Below are positions 44,913 through 53,425 of a stretch of 64,000 nt of DNA, one piece after another. Location: NCBI RefSeq assembly GCF_000331105.1, contig NC_020054.1:796001-860000 (forward strand), written 5' to 3'. The notes beneath the pieces were generated by a model that was given only the letters and a program-made list of their open reading frames with translations, searched no databases and had not been told where the DNA came from. A program made the translations under genes and the position numbers. Each line of letters begins with the position of its first letter. Within the stretch, counting starts at the first letter, position 1. This stretch comes from Fibrella aestuarina BUZ 2. GTDB lineage: Bacteria; Bacteroidota; Bacteroidia; Cytophagales; Spirosomataceae.

Positions 44913-44954
44913 GGACGGGGCGAAGCGGGGCGGGTGTTACTGGCGTAAACGCCG

Positions 44955-44962
44955 TACCTTTG
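44955..44962 (+). promoter_or_regulatory. Candidate -7 element (TACCTTTG) directly upstream of rluA-family gene
   Basis: An exact TAnnTTTG match ends 4 nt before the ATG at 44967, predicting a leaderless or nearly leaderless mRNA. Confidence 0.5.
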
Positions 44963-44966
44963 TGGT

Positions 44967-45689
44967 ATGAAACTGAATTTCGCCGACCTCATTCTGTATG
45001 AGGACGATGACTATATCCTCATCAACAAGCCGCCGCACGTAGCCTCGCTCGACGAACGCACGACCGATAAGGCGGGCGTCAGCATTCTGCGGCTGGCTAA
45101 AGCGTACAGCGACGACGCCCAACTGGCGCACCGGCTCGACAAGGAGACCTCAGGTACGTTGGCGATTGCCAAACACCCGGAGGCCTACCGGCATCTGGCC
45201 ATGCAGTTTGAACACCGCGAAGTGGCCAAGCGCTACCATGCCATCACCAATGGCGTCCATAATTTCGAAGATATTTCGGTCTACCTGCCCATCGCCCCGA
45301 GCCGCGATGGTACCCACGTGAAGATTGACCGGGAAAAGGGCAAGGTCGCCGAAACCATCTTCAACACGCTGCGGGCCTACCGGATCAATACGCTGGTGGA
45401 ATGCATGCCCATCACGGGCCGGATGCACCAGATTCGCGTGCACCTGATGTGCCTGAAAGCACCTATCGTGCAAGACACCACCTATGGAGGTAAACCCGTT
45501 TTTCTGTCGCAGATCAAGCGCGATTTCAATCTGAAACAGGAGACCGAAGAGCAGCCGCTGATTCAGCGGGTGGCCCTGCACGCCCATTCGCTTACCTTTA
45601 CCAAACTAAACGGCGACGAACTGACGGTCGAATCGCCCTATCCGAAGGACTTTGCCGCTTTGGTAAAACAACTTGAAAAAAATAGTTAA
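44967..45689 (+). CDS. RluA family pseudouridine synthase
   Basis: The 240-residue enzyme converts uridine to pseudouridine in rRNA or tRNA. The catalytic Asp is in AHRLDKETSGTLAIAK; further motifs are INKPPHVASLDERT, KRYHAITNGV, ITGRMHQIRVHL and DTTYGGKPVF. There is no N-terminal S4 domain, so a tRNA or short-stem target is possible. The length fits RluA/TruC-like members. A promoter element lies 4 nt upstream of the ATG. Confidence 0.93.
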   Translation: MKLNFADLILYEDDDYILINKPPHVASLDERTTDKAGVSILRLAKAYSDDAQLAHRLDKETSGTLAIAKHPEAYRHLAMQFEHREVAKRYHAITNGVHNFEDISVYLPIAPSRDGTHVKIDREKGKVAETIFNTLRAYRINTLVECMPITGRMHQIRVHLMCLKAPIVQDTTYGGKPVFLSQIKRDFNLKQETEEQPLIQRVALHAHSLTFTKLNGDELTVESPYPKDFAALVKQLEKNS

Positions 45690-45791
45690 TCAGTGATGAG
45701 GAGTAAATGATGAACGATACGCTTAGGTGTCAACTACCTTATCGCTCACCACTTACCCCTCCTCATTTTATTGCTCATCACGTTTCATCTC
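45690..45791. repeat. Imperfect intergenic inverted repeat (GATGAGG family)
   Basis: Arms near tcagtgatgaggagtaaatg and cctcattttattgctcatca pair imperfectly between the RluA gene and the Dabb protein gene. Similar in style to the other spacers but with different words. Confidence 0.45.
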
Positions 45792-46094
45792 ATGTTCATT
45801 CATTCTGTTTACTTCTGGCTGGCCCGCCCCGAATCCGACGAGGACCGGGCCGCTCTGAAAGCGGGCCTCGAGTCATTGCGGGGCGTGGAGGCCATTCAGG
45901 CCGCACAAATTGGAACGGCAGCGGCAACCCGTCGGCCCGTTATCGACCACAGCTATGACTTTGCGTTGCTGCTGACCTTCGCCGATGAAGCGACGCACGA
46001 CATCTACCAGGAACACCCGATCCATCTGGCGTTTGTGGATAGCTGCAAACACCTCTGGAACCGCGTTCAGATTTACGACGTAGAGGTGAAATAA
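45792..46094 (+). CDS. Dabb (stress-responsive alpha/beta barrel) domain protein
   Basis: The 100-residue protein (MFIHSVYFWLARPESDEDRAALKAGLESLRGVEAIQAAQIGT, then YDFALLLTFADEATHDIYQEHPIHLAFVDSCKHLWNRVQIYDVEV) matches the dimeric ferredoxin-like Dabb fold. Known members include aldehyde- or stress-related proteins and small-molecule enzymes; the role here is unknown. ATG 45792 is preferred over 45771. Confidence 0.82.
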   Translation: MFIHSVYFWLARPESDEDRAALKAGLESLRGVEAIQAAQIGTAAATRRPVIDHSYDFALLLTFADEATHDIYQEHPIHLAFVDSCKHLWNRVQIYDVEVK

Positions 46095-46149
46095 ATTAAG
46101 TCCACCGTCCAATGGTCACTGTATGCCCGTTGAACGGTGGAATATTTCT
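46095..46149. repeat. Short imperfect inverted repeat (TTCAACG family)
   Basis: tccaccgtccaatgg pairs with cgttgaacggtgga in the spacer between the Dabb and SnoaL-like genes. Likely hairpin in the shared mRNA. Confidence 0.4.
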
Positions 46150-46551
46150 ATGACTTCACACGATACCGTAGCGGCGTATTATGCCGCGTTTAACCGGAAA
46201 GACTGGTCGGCTATGCTGGCGCTGCTGAGCGACGACGTTCGGCATGACAGCAATCAGGGCTCGTCGCGTACCGGTAAAGACCTCTTTACGCAGTTTCTTC
46301 AGCATATGGACGACTGCTACGACGAAACCCTTACTGACCTGGTGATTCTGACGAGTCCGGCGGCGCCTTCGCGCGTAGCCTGTGAGTTTGTCGTCAACGG
46401 GGTGTATAAGAAAACCGATGGTGATCTGCCCGAAGCCCACGGCCAGACCTACCAACTGCCTGCCGGTTCGTTTCTCGACGTGACCGATGGCAAGATTACC
46501 CGCGTTACCACGTATTACAACCTCCCCCTTTGGGAATCGCTGGTGGCTTAA
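46150..46551 (+). CDS. SnoaL-like / NTF2-fold protein
   Basis: The 133-residue protein (SHDTVAAYYAAFNRKDWSAMLALLSDDVRHDSNQG, then AGSFLDVTDGKITRVTTYYNLPLWESLV) has the helix-then-beta-sheet order of the SnoaL/ketosteroid-isomerase fold, which hosts small-molecule isomerases and hydrolases. The substrate is unknown. ATG 46150 is preferred to an upstream ATG at 46123. Confidence 0.82.
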   Translation: MTSHDTVAAYYAAFNRKDWSAMLALLSDDVRHDSNQGSSRTGKDLFTQFLQHMDDCYDETLTDLVILTSPAAPSRVACEFVVNGVYKKTDGDLPEAHGQTYQLPAGSFLDVTDGKITRVTTYYNLPLWESLVA

Positions 46552-46554
46552 AAC

Positions 46555-46650
46555 GGATGAATAATGGATACTGTAGAATGGCTCCGCTAGCCTGACAACG
46601 CTTCGTTAGCGACGCCCGTCATTCTACACTATCCATTATTCATTCTCCTT
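46555..46650. repeat. Near-perfect inverted repeat, ATTATTCATTATACA family
   Basis: Arms ggatgaataatggatactgt and cactatccattattcattct pair with only one or two mismatches over ~28 bp between the SnoaL-like and GNAT genes. It shares the GAATAATGGAT wording with the repeats at 24.2, 32.9 and 58.1 kb. Confidence 0.75.
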
Positions 46651-46655
46651 TCCCC

Positions 46656-47258
46656 ATGGCTGATCTGACCTTTCGGCGTTATACGGGTGCCGGTTTTCGG
46701 GCGGTGTTCGAGCCGTTGGCGCGGCTGCGGATCACGGTCTTTCGTGACTTTCCGTACCTCTACGAAGGCTCGATTGCGTACGAAACAACGTACCTGGAAA
46801 CCTACGCCCGCTCAGCGCGTTCGCTGCTGTTTGCCGTTTTCGATGGTGATGAGCTGGTGGGGGCTACTACCTGCCTGCCGCTGCTCGACGAAACGCCCGA
46901 GGTGCAGGCACCTTTTCGGAAAGCCCACTACGCCCTTGACCAGGTCTTTTATTTCGGGGAAAGCATTTTGCTGCCTCGCTACCGGGGTATGGGTTTAGGG
47001 CATCGTTTTTTCGATGAACGAGAGGCGCACGCGGCCAGCTTCGGCACGTACCCAACCACGTGCTTCTGTGCCGTACAACGCCCCGCCGACCATCCGCTCC
47101 GCCCGGCGGGTTACAAGCCACTCGATGCGTTCTGGCTTAGCCGGGGTTACCATCGGGAAGACCGCCTCCAAAGCACCTTTAGCTGGCCCGATATTGGCGA
47201 AACCACCGATACGGACAAGCAGATGGTTTATTGGGTACGGACGATGCCGCGACCCTAA
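46656..47258 (+). CDS. GNAT family N-acetyltransferase
   Basis: The 200-residue product has the GNAT acetyl-CoA site in ESILLPRYRGMGLGHRFFDEREAHA (R/QxxGxG/A = RYRGMG), and a beta-hairpin ARSLLFAVFDGDELVGATTCLPL before it. It starts at ATG 46656. Substrate unknown. Its stop overlaps the stop of the histidine kinase gene on the other strand by 4 bp. Confidence 0.88.
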   Translation: MADLTFRRYTGAGFRAVFEPLARLRITVFRDFPYLYEGSIAYETTYLETYARSARSLLFAVFDGDELVGATTCLPLLDETPEVQAPFRKAHYALDQVFYFGESILLPRYRGMGLGHRFFDEREAHAASFGTYPTTCFCAVQRPADHPLRPAGYKPLDAFWLSRGYHREDRLQSTFSWPDIGETTDTDKQMVYWVRTMPRP

Positions 47259-48577
47259 GCCGGTAGGTAGAGCTTGAAGGTTGACCCCAGACCAGGCTTG
47301 CTTTCGGCCGTGAGTTCACCCCGATGGTTGTTAGCAACTTTGCGACATATAGCCAGCCCAACGCCGCTGCCGGGATAATTCCGGCGGCCGTGTAGTCGTT
47401 GAAAGACCTGAAAAATACGGTCGAGGTACTTCTCGTCGAACCCAATGCCATTGTCGGTCACGCTGATCTCGTGGAAGACCTGATCGGGTACTGGGCTGGG
47501 CGGAATCGTATGCTGCACCGAAGCGGGTAACTCGGCCATCGACACGCGGCGGGCGGTAAGCTGAATATGCGGCGGAACGTCGGTACGATGGAATTTCAAG
47601 GCGTTACTCAGCAAATTCTGGAATAGCTGCCGAAGCTGTACTTTATCGCCCTGTACCACGGGTAAGTCGGTGCATTCGATCTTGGCTCCCCATTCCGACA
47701 CGGCTACCGAGAGGTCATCGAGCACATCGGTCAGCAGCGCATCGAGCGGGACGGGCCTAAACGGTACCTGCTGCGTCGTCAGCCGCGAATAATCGAGCAA
47801 ATCTTTGATCAGCAGCGTCATGCGGGCGGCGGCGGCGTTCATGCGTGTGATCAGGTCGTGGCCTTCATGGCCCAGACTAGCCCCGTAGTCGGCCTTCAGT
47901 AGCTCACCAAACGACCTGATTTTGCGAAGGGGCTCCTGCAAATCGTGGCTGGCCACGTAGGCAAACTGCTGGAGGTTATCATTCGACAGGTTGAGTGCGT
48001 TATTGCTGATTTCCAGCGCGCGGTTGGCCCGTTTTAGCTGATCGTTGTTGAGCGAGAGCAGTTGCTGGGTTTCTTTCTGGCTCGTCAGGTCGGTGATAAT
48101 AACGCTTAACGACGGGCCTTCGTCGAGGTCGAGGGCCGTTACCGACAGCAAACAGGGAATGGCGTGATCGGTATGGTCGCAAAGCGTCATCTCGACGCGG
48201 TGTTTGTCGGCCCAGCCCATCTCGACGAGCTGCTGATAGGCAGAGGCACTCTCAGAAGCCACAAAGCTGTCGAACGGGAGACCGATCACCTGCGACAGGG
48301 GAAGCCCCACCATCGAGGCAAACATGGAGTTGCCGTACACGATCAGGCCACCGGCGCTCAGCGTGACGGCCCCTTCGTTCATGGTTTCGATAAAAACCCG
48401 GTAGGTCTGATCGGCCGTTTTCAGGGTGTAAAGCTCGTGCCCGTCGTCGCCCGTTACGACCAACGCATCGACCTGACCCGTACGGATGGCGTGGATCGTC
48501 TCGGTGGCTTCTTCCAACTGCTCGCGCAGCCGTTCGTTCTCAGCCAGAAGCTCGTCGTAAGTCAGGGTTGCGTTCAT
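47255..48577 (-). CDS. PAS-domain sensor histidine kinase of the Kai operon
   Basis: The 440-residue kinase has an N-terminal coiled coil (YDELLAENERLREQLEEATETI), a PAS domain (about 62-175, VFIETMNEGAVTLSAGGLIVYGN), a phytochrome-type dimerisation/phosphoacceptor region with the H-box YVASHDLQEPLRKIRSFGELL, and a complete HATPase domain (NLLSNALKF, SVTDNGIGFDEKY, YPGSGVGLAICRKV). There is no membrane helix, so it is cytosolic. Its start overlaps the kaiB-like stop (ATGA), tying it to the Kai genes. It lacks the KaiB-like sensor domain of cyanobacterial SasA, so the mode of coupling to KaiC is open. Confidence 0.93.
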   Translation of the reverse strand: MNATLTYDELLAENERLREQLEEATETIHAIRTGQVDALVVTGDDGHELYTLKTADQTYRVFIETMNEGAVTLSAGGLIVYGNSMFASMVGLPLSQVIGLPFDSFVASESASAYQQLVEMGWADKHRVEMTLCDHTDHAIPCLLSVTALDLDEGPSLSVIITDLTSQKETQQLLSLNNDQLKRANRALEISNNALNLSNDNLQQFAYVASHDLQEPLRKIRSFGELLKADYGASLGHEGHDLITRMNAAAARMTLLIKDLLDYSRLTTQQVPFRPVPLDALLTDVLDDLSVAVSEWGAKIECTDLPVVQGDKVQLRQLFQNLLSNALKFHRTDVPPHIQLTARRVSMAELPASVQHTIPPSPVPDQVFHEISVTDNGIGFDEKYLDRIFQVFQRLHGRRNYPGSGVGLAICRKVANNHRGELTAESKPGLGSTFKLYLPA

Positions 48578-48900
48578 GCAAAAGGGGCAGCTAGGCCTAA
48601 TCCCTGGAGCACCTTTTCGGTATTCGACATATCACCGATCAGCCGCCGCTCGGGCAGGGGTAAGCGTTTGATCAGCAGCGGTAAGGCAATGATCTGGTGC
48701 CGTTCGGCTATGTCGCGCTGCTGATGCACGTCGATAACCTCCAGTGCGTAACGCCCGGGCAGGTACGTCTCGCAAAGCTGTTTAAGGTTGGTAATGGCCC
48801 GCACCGAGTTGACCGAAGCCCCCGTTACAAATAGGCTGAGCTGATAGGGCGCGTCGCCGTTTTCAGGGGTGGGTTCATCGGTTGGGTCGAGGGTATTCAT
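48574..48900 (-). CDS. KaiB-like protein (second paralogue)
   Basis: The 108-residue protein has the thioredoxin-like KaiB pattern (LSLFVTGASVNSVRAITNLKQLCETYLPGRYALEVIDVHQQRDIAE, IALPLLIKRLPLPERRLIGDMSNTEKVLQGLGL) but is clearly diverged from the first KaiB and carries a 17-residue acidic N-terminal extension (MNTLDPTDEPTPENGDA). It lies 1 nt after kaiB1 and overlaps the kinase gene by 4 nt. A diverged second KaiB beside a kinase could bridge KaiC to the kinase (inference). Confidence 0.9.
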   Translation of the reverse strand: MNTLDPTDEPTPENGDAPYQLSLFVTGASVNSVRAITNLKQLCETYLPGRYALEVIDVHQQRDIAERHQIIALPLLIKRLPLPERRLIGDMSNTEKVLQGLGLAAPFA

Positions 48901-48901
48901 G

Positions 48902-49207
48902 TTAAGACGTTGCCGGGCGAATGTTCAGCCCAACCAGTACTTTTTCTTCATTCGACAGATCGCCGATGATTTTCCGAATCGGTTCGGGCACTTTTTTAAC
49001 CAGCGTCGGCACGGCCAGAATCTGATCACCTTCGGCCAACTGAGGGTGAATCAGCAGGTCGATTACTTCGATGACATAATTATCCTTCAGGTTGTTTTCG
49101 CAGTATCGCTTGAGGTTGGCCAGCGCCGCCACGGATTTTGGTGTGTTACCAGCAATGTAGAGCCGCAATTCCCAGATGGTATCCTGCTCATTTGTATTCG
49201 TATTCAT
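48902..49207 (-). CDS. kaiB: Circadian clock protein KaiB
   Basis: The 101-residue protein is close to cyanobacterial Kai[78 protein letters not shown]. KaiB folds into a thioredoxin-like form that binds the CI ring of phosphorylated KaiC. The GDLSN segment involved in the fold switch is retained. It is the second gene of a kaiC-kaiB-kaiB-kinase operon, 85 nt after kaiC. Confidence 0.96.
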   Translation of the reverse strand: MNTNTNEQDTIWELRLYIAGNTPKSVAALANLKRYCENNLKDNYVIEVIDLLIHPQLAEGDQILAVPTLVKKVPEPIRKIIGDLSNEEKVLVGLNIRPATS

Positions 49208-49292
49208 TCCCTTGGACGTGTGTGCTATGGTGAAAGTGCAGAGATGCGCAAGCTGACCCCCGATCGAGTAACTAGCGGGTTGGCGCCCCTGT

Positions 49293-51005
49293 TTACTCGT
49301 CTTTATGGCGGTTGCGGGTAAGCTGCTCTCGGTTCTTCTGCAAAATTTCTTTCCGAAGCTCGTCCTCGATGTAGGTTTTATTTAGTTCGTCCTGAACCGA
49401 TTCGAACTCTTCGCGCAGGCTGGCAATCTTTGATTCGAGGACCAGCTTTTTGCGTTCAATTTCCCGGTCTTTTCGGGTAACCGCGTGGTCGCGCAGGGCC
49501 TCGCCGGTATATTCCTGTAGTTGCTGGGCTTCGCGCGCCGAACCAGTCAGGACGCCCTCGGGGCCGAGGTACACATCGACCAGGTCCACGCCATGATCGG
49601 TAATGACAAACTCGCGCACCTGGTTGGAGTGTTTCATGCCCCGCGCCTTCATCACGTAGAGGCCCCGATTGCGTTCGCCGTTCGATTCGATGTCGCGCAC
49701 CAGGAGCCACGTATCCACCAGCGACGCGACGCCTTCGTCGGTCTGTTCCTCAACGACGGTGTTGCGGGTCAGGGCCGTGAAGAGCACCGTAATCTGCTGT
49801 GCCTGCAAGAAGTCGATGAGCCGGATCAGCATCGATTTTACCTCGCTCATCGACCCCACCGTGATGAGGTTCGTGATCGGGTCCAGAATGACGACCCGGG
49901 GCTGAAGGGTTCTGATCAGCTTGTGGATGACCGTCAGGTGCATTTCAAGGCCGTTGAGCGTGGGGCGCGAGGCGTGGAAGGTCAGCAGCCCGGAGTCGAT
50001 GTGAGCCTGTAAGTTGAGCCCAATTGAGCCCATGTTGCGGATGATCTGCTGCGGCGACTCTTCAAAGGCGAAGAAGATGCAACGTTCGCCGCGTAGGCAG
50101 GTTTCGTTGGCGAAGCTGCCCGCAATGCTGGTTTTGCCCGTACCGGCCGTGCCCGAAACCAGGATGCTGCTGCCCCGGAAATAGCCTTTGCCATCGAGCA
50201 TCCGATCGAGCGAACTGATCCCCGACGAAACCCGGTCGGTAGATACGGCATGATCGAGGGTAAGCGACGTAACGGGCAGCACCGAAATGCCGTCTTTGTC
50301 GATCAGGAAAGGGTATTCGTTGGTGCCGTGTACCGAGCCCCGGTATTTGACGATGCGGAGCAGGCGGGTCGAAATCTGATTGTCGACCCGGTGATCGAGC
50401 AAAATCACGCAGTCGGAGACATATTCTTCCAGGCCGTGCCGGGTCAACGTACCTGCGCCGCGCTCGCCGGTGATGATGGCCGTCACCTGCTTTTCTTTCA
50501 GCCATTCAAACAGACGGCGTAACTCCGCCCGCAGAATGCCCTGATTGGTGAGGCCCGAAAACAGGTTTTCGATGGTGTCGAGCACCACACGTTTGGCGCC
50601 GATGCTGTCAATGGCGTAGCCAAGCCGGATAAAGAGCCCGTCGAGATCATACTCGCCGGTTTCTTCGATCTCGCTGCGTTCGATGCGCACGTAGTCGAGC
50701 TTGATGCGCTTGTCGTTTTGAAGCTGCTGGAGGTTAAACCCCAGCGAAGCCACGTTGACCGCGAGCTCGTCGGCTTTTTCTTCGAACGCCATAAAAACGC
50801 CCGGCTCGTCGAACTCCAGTGCACCGCGCACCAGAAATTCCATCGAAAAGAGGGTTTTGCCGCAGCCAGCACTCCCGCAGATGAGGGTGGGCCGTCCTTT
50901 GGGTAAGCCACCTCCGGTTATTTCGTCCAGCCCGACTATGCCGGTGGGCGTTTTGGGTAGAGCCTGTAAGGGAAAAGAGGAATCCTTAGCGGAAGTAAGG
51001 GACAT
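49293..51005 (-). CDS. kaiC: KaiC-type RecA-like ATPase/autokinase
   Basis: The 570-residue protein is a double-domain KaiC. The first ATPase domain has Walker A at 44-51 (GSAGCGKT) and FEEK at 74-77; the second has Walker A at 285-292 (GTAGTGKT) and FEES at 314-317. In the phosphosite loop, aligned on the D-T pair at 431-432, the cyanobacterial Ser431/Thr432 pair reads Ala427-Ser428, while the Thr426 equivalent is Thr422. The C-terminus is a long charged coiled coil (about 500-565), not the KaiA-binding A-loop tail, and kaiA is absent nearby. It leads the operon with two KaiB genes and a kinase. Confidence 0.94.
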   Translation of the reverse strand: MSLTSAKDSSFPLQALPKTPTGIVGLDEITGGGLPKGRPTLICGSAGCGKTLFSMEFLVRGALEFDEPGVFMAFEEKADELAVNVASLGFNLQQLQNDKRIKLDYVRIERSEIEETGEYDLDGLFIRLGYAIDSIGAKRVVLDTIENLFSGLTNQGILRAELRRLFEWLKEKQVTAIITGERGAGTLTRHGLEEYVSDCVILLDHRVDNQISTRLLRIVKYRGSVHGTNEYPFLIDKDGISVLPVTSLTLDHAVSTDRVSSGISSLDRMLDGKGYFRGSSILVSGTAGTGKTSIAGSFANETCLRGERCIFFAFEESPQQIIRNMGSIGLNLQAHIDSGLLTFHASRPTLNGLEMHLTVIHKLIRTLQPRVVILDPITNLITVGSMSEVKSMLIRLIDFLQAQQITVLFTALTRNTVVEEQTDEGVASLVDTWLLVRDIESNGERNRGLYVMKARGMKHSNQVREFVITDHGVDLVDVYLGPEGVLTGSAREAQQLQEYTGEALRDHAVTRKDREIERKKLVLESKIASLREEFESVQDELNKTYIEDELRKEILQKNREQLTRNRHKDE

Positions 51006-51028
51006 TTAGATCGAAGGCATGTGTCCTC

Positions 51029-51052
51029 AACCACCTATCGGCTAAGGTGGTT
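51029..51052. promoter_or_regulatory. Palindrome and near-consensus -7 in the kaiC upstream region
   Basis: aaccacct and aggtggtt pair around an 8-nt loop, 24 nt upstream of the kaiC start. A near-consensus minus-strand -7 element (TATCTTTA, 51052-51059) lies next to it, so the palindrome would be at the 5' end of the leader. It may be an operator or mRNA hairpin. Confidence 0.35.
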
Positions 51053-51121
51053 AAAGATAACAAATCGCCACGAGCTTTCCCCACGGCGCTGCTCACCCAA
51101 ACCGGAAAGGGCTTCAACGGC

Positions 51122-52768
51122 CTACTTCCGCTCAAAGAGGACATATCCGTTTTCTTCGCGGATCAGTCGCAGGTTGGGATTAGCGCGGTACTGATCGGCC
51201 ACGGTGATCTTGGTAATCAGGTACGTTGGCTTATCGACCGGACCGTTGAGGAGGTAGTCCGACTGGCGCGTTTTGGGGTTTACAGGGGGCTGCTTGCGGA
51301 AGTAAAACAGCTGCGCGTAGCTTTTGTAGCCGATTGGTTCGGCATAAACGTCCTGCCCCTGCCGCTCGGTGTAAAAGCGCACAACGGCTCCCTGCACGTA
51401 CTCTTCAATTTTGGGAACGATCAGCGCCAGATACAACCACAGGCAAACGGCCGTAGCGCCAAACAGGGCCCAGATGGGGCCGGGGAGGCTGTTCTCAGGT
51501 ACGTTGTTGCGCCGGGCCCGGACAAAGTGCCCCAGCCGGATAATGGCTGTGAGCAGCACCGCCAGATACGCCAGCCCGATAATCCATTCCCAGCCGCCCC
51601 AGGTTACGTTGGCTTGCAGGTTGGCTACCGCAAAGGGGTCGTTGATGTATGGTATCAGCATGGCTTTGAACCGACCCACCACGGGCAGGGCCGTCAGCAG
51701 CAATCCGAGCAGGCCACCAATCAGCAATAGCCCGGCGGTTAACCAGCGGTTCCAGGCCACGCGGCCCGCCAGCAGGTCGGCGATGTGCCGGGCGGCCAGG
51801 TACGAGACCGGGAACCAGGCCATGCTCGAATAATGCACGATTTTGGTTTTGACGATCGAAAACAGGATCATCACCACCCAGAAAAGCACCACCATCCAGA
51901 GCCGGAAGTCGCGCGGGTCGGTTGAGGCGGTGAGGTAGCGGATGGCGAAAATCGACAGCGGAAAACAGCCCACCAGCACCACCACGAAATGGTAGTAGAA
52001 CGGCTGCCCGTGGCCGGCGTCGGGCGTGGAGAAGAGCCGAATCTGGTACTCGATAAACTCCTGCAAAAACCAGGGGCCATTCTGGATAATTTCGAGCCCA
52101 AACCACAACGAGGCAATGCCCAGTGCGATGCCCACGGCCAGCAGTGCGTGCCCAAACCGGAGCAGCGGCCTGAACCGCGCCAGCGCCCACACGATGCCGA
52201 ACGTGAGGCCCGCCAGCAGAGCGCCCACTGGCCCTTTGGTCAGGATGGCCAGCCCAACAAAGAGGCCCGCCAGGGCGGCGAGTTGGCCCGCTTTCGGTTT
52301 GTCGTGGCGTTGGGCGGCCAGGTACGTATACCAGACGCCCAGGAAAATGAAGAGGTTGAACGTGGGGTCGATGATGCCCGTTTTGAAGTACAGGTGCGGG
52401 GTGAGCGCGCCCAGGTATCCCACTGCCCATAACAACCCGAAGCGCGGGCCGTGCAGGTACGTTCCCACGCGGTAGAACGTCAGCAGCGTGGCGATGCCGA
52501 TGAGGGCATTGGGCAGCCGGGCGGCATATTCGCCCACGCCCAGCCAGGACATGGCCGTTGCCTGAAGCCAGAAAAACAGCGGTGGTTTTTCCCAGAACGG
52601 CTCAAAGTTAATCTGCACACGGGCGAAGTTGCCCGTTACGAGCATCTCCCGCGCCGATTCGGCAAAGTTGATCTCGTCCCAGTCGAACAGGTGAACGCGG
52701 CCCAGAAAAGGCAGGTAGAAAAACGCGCCCAGGGCCAGAATAAGAAGGGGGTAGTGACGTGAATTCAT
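51122..52768 (-). CDS. ArnT-like glycosyltransferase family 39 membrane protein
   Basis: The 548-residue protein has the PMT/ArnT layout: a first helix, the catalytic-loop acidic motif FDWDEINFAESAREM, KPPLFFWLQA, then at least ten hydrophobic helices (PNALIGIATLLTFYRVGTYL, LLWAVGYLGAL, LAALAGLFVGLAILTKGPVGALLAGLTFG, LLAVGIALGIASLWFGL, and more) and a soluble C-terminal domain (about 470-548). It transfers a sugar from an undecaprenyl carrier at the periplasmic face, typically to lipid A or a glycoprotein. ATG 52768 (MNSRHYPLLILALG) is chosen. It is 40 nt downstream of hpt. Confidence 0.9.
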   Translation of the reverse strand: MNSRHYPLLILALGAFFYLPFLGRVHLFDWDEINFAESAREMLVTGNFARVQINFEPFWEKPPLFFWLQATAMSWLGVGEYAARLPNALIGIATLLTFYRVGTYLHGPRFGLLWAVGYLGALTPHLYFKTGIIDPTFNLFIFLGVWYTYLAAQRHDKPKAGQLAALAGLFVGLAILTKGPVGALLAGLTFGIVWALARFRPLLRFGHALLAVGIALGIASLWFGLEIIQNGPWFLQEFIEYQIRLFSTPDAGHGQPFYYHFVVVLVGCFPLSIFAIRYLTASTDPRDFRLWMVVLFWVVMILFSIVKTKIVHYSSMAWFPVSYLAARHIADLLAGRVAWNRWLTAGLLLIGGLLGLLLTALPVVGRFKAMLIPYINDPFAVANLQANVTWGGWEWIIGLAYLAVLLTAIIRLGHFVRARRNNVPENSLPGPIWALFGATAVCLWLYLALIVPKIEEYVQGAVVRFYTERQGQDVYAEPIGYKSYAQLFYFRKQPPVNPKTRQSDYLLNGPVDKPTYLITKITVADQYRANPNLRLIREENGYVLFERK

Positions 52769-52808
52769 CCGTAAATCCGCAACGATAGCAGGGCAGGGGC
52801 GTGCGCCG

Positions 52809-53342
52809 TTACGGTTGTTCCAGTACAAAAATGGCCTGCGTATTCCGGCCTAGCCCGTCGTAGTCGAGGCCGTAGCCCACCACAAACTGGTTGTCGATCT
52901 CGAACCCGACGTAGGTCAGGTCGAGCGGCGTTTGCAGGGCGGCGGGCTTGAACAGCAGCGTGGCGATGGCGATGGACGCCGGTTCTTTCTCGTTGAGTTG
53001 ACGCAGCACTTCCTGCATGGTCAGTCCGGTATCAACGATGTCTTCGATCACGATCAGGTCGCGGCCGGTGATTACTTCCGATAGCCCTAGGATCTGCTTG
53101 ATCTGTCCCGTCGAATGGGTCTTATCGTACGACGCCACCCGGATAAACGTGATCTCGCAGTCGATGGTGAGGTTCTTGAGCAGGTCGGCGGTAAACAGCA
53201 CGGCCCCGTTCAGTACGCCCACAATCAGCGGTCGGCGGTTGGCATAGTCGCGGTTGATTTGCTCGGCCAGCTCGGCAATGCGGCTCTGAAGCGTATCACG
53301 ATCAATAAAAGGGACAAACGTTTTGTCGAGTATCGTCAGCAT
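52809..53342 (-). CDS. hpt: Hypoxanthine phosphoribosyltransferase
   Basis: The 177-residue purine salvage enzyme converts hypoxanthine or guanine and PRPP to the nucleotide. The PRPP-binding loop VIEDIVDTGLTMQEVL and the YANRRPLIVGVLNGAVLFTADLL segment are diagnostic. A TACCTTTG -7 element ends 5 nt before the ATG at 53342. It precedes the ArnT-like gene. Confidence 0.95.
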   Translation of the reverse strand: MLTILDKTFVPFIDRDTLQSRIAELAEQINRDYANRRPLIVGVLNGAVLFTADLLKNLTIDCEITFIRVASYDKTHSTGQIKQILGLSEVITGRDLIVIEDIVDTGLTMQEVLRQLNEKEPASIAIATLLFKPAALQTPLDLTYVGFEIDNQFVVGYGLDYDGLGRNTQAIFVLEQP

Positions 53343-53347
53343 AGCCC

Positions 53348-53355
53348 CAAAGGTA
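53348..53355 (-). promoter_or_regulatory. Candidate -7 element (TACCTTTG) directly upstream of hpt
   Basis: Exact consensus on the minus strand, 5 nt before the hpt ATG; predicts a leaderless transcript. Confidence 0.5.
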
Positions 53356-53360
53356 CACCG

Positions 53361-53398
53361 AAACAAAAAGCGCCGTTCGTGTATTCCGAACGGCGCTT
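53361..53398 (-). terminator. Factor-independent terminator of the 162-aa gene
   Basis: A perfect 12-bp stem (aagcgccgttcg and complement, 7-nt loop) is followed on the minus strand by TTTTGTTT. It sits between the 162-residue gene and the hpt promoter. Confidence 0.85.
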
Positions 53399-53425
53399 CG
53401 CAGGTAATTACCTGATGTTGGTCAG

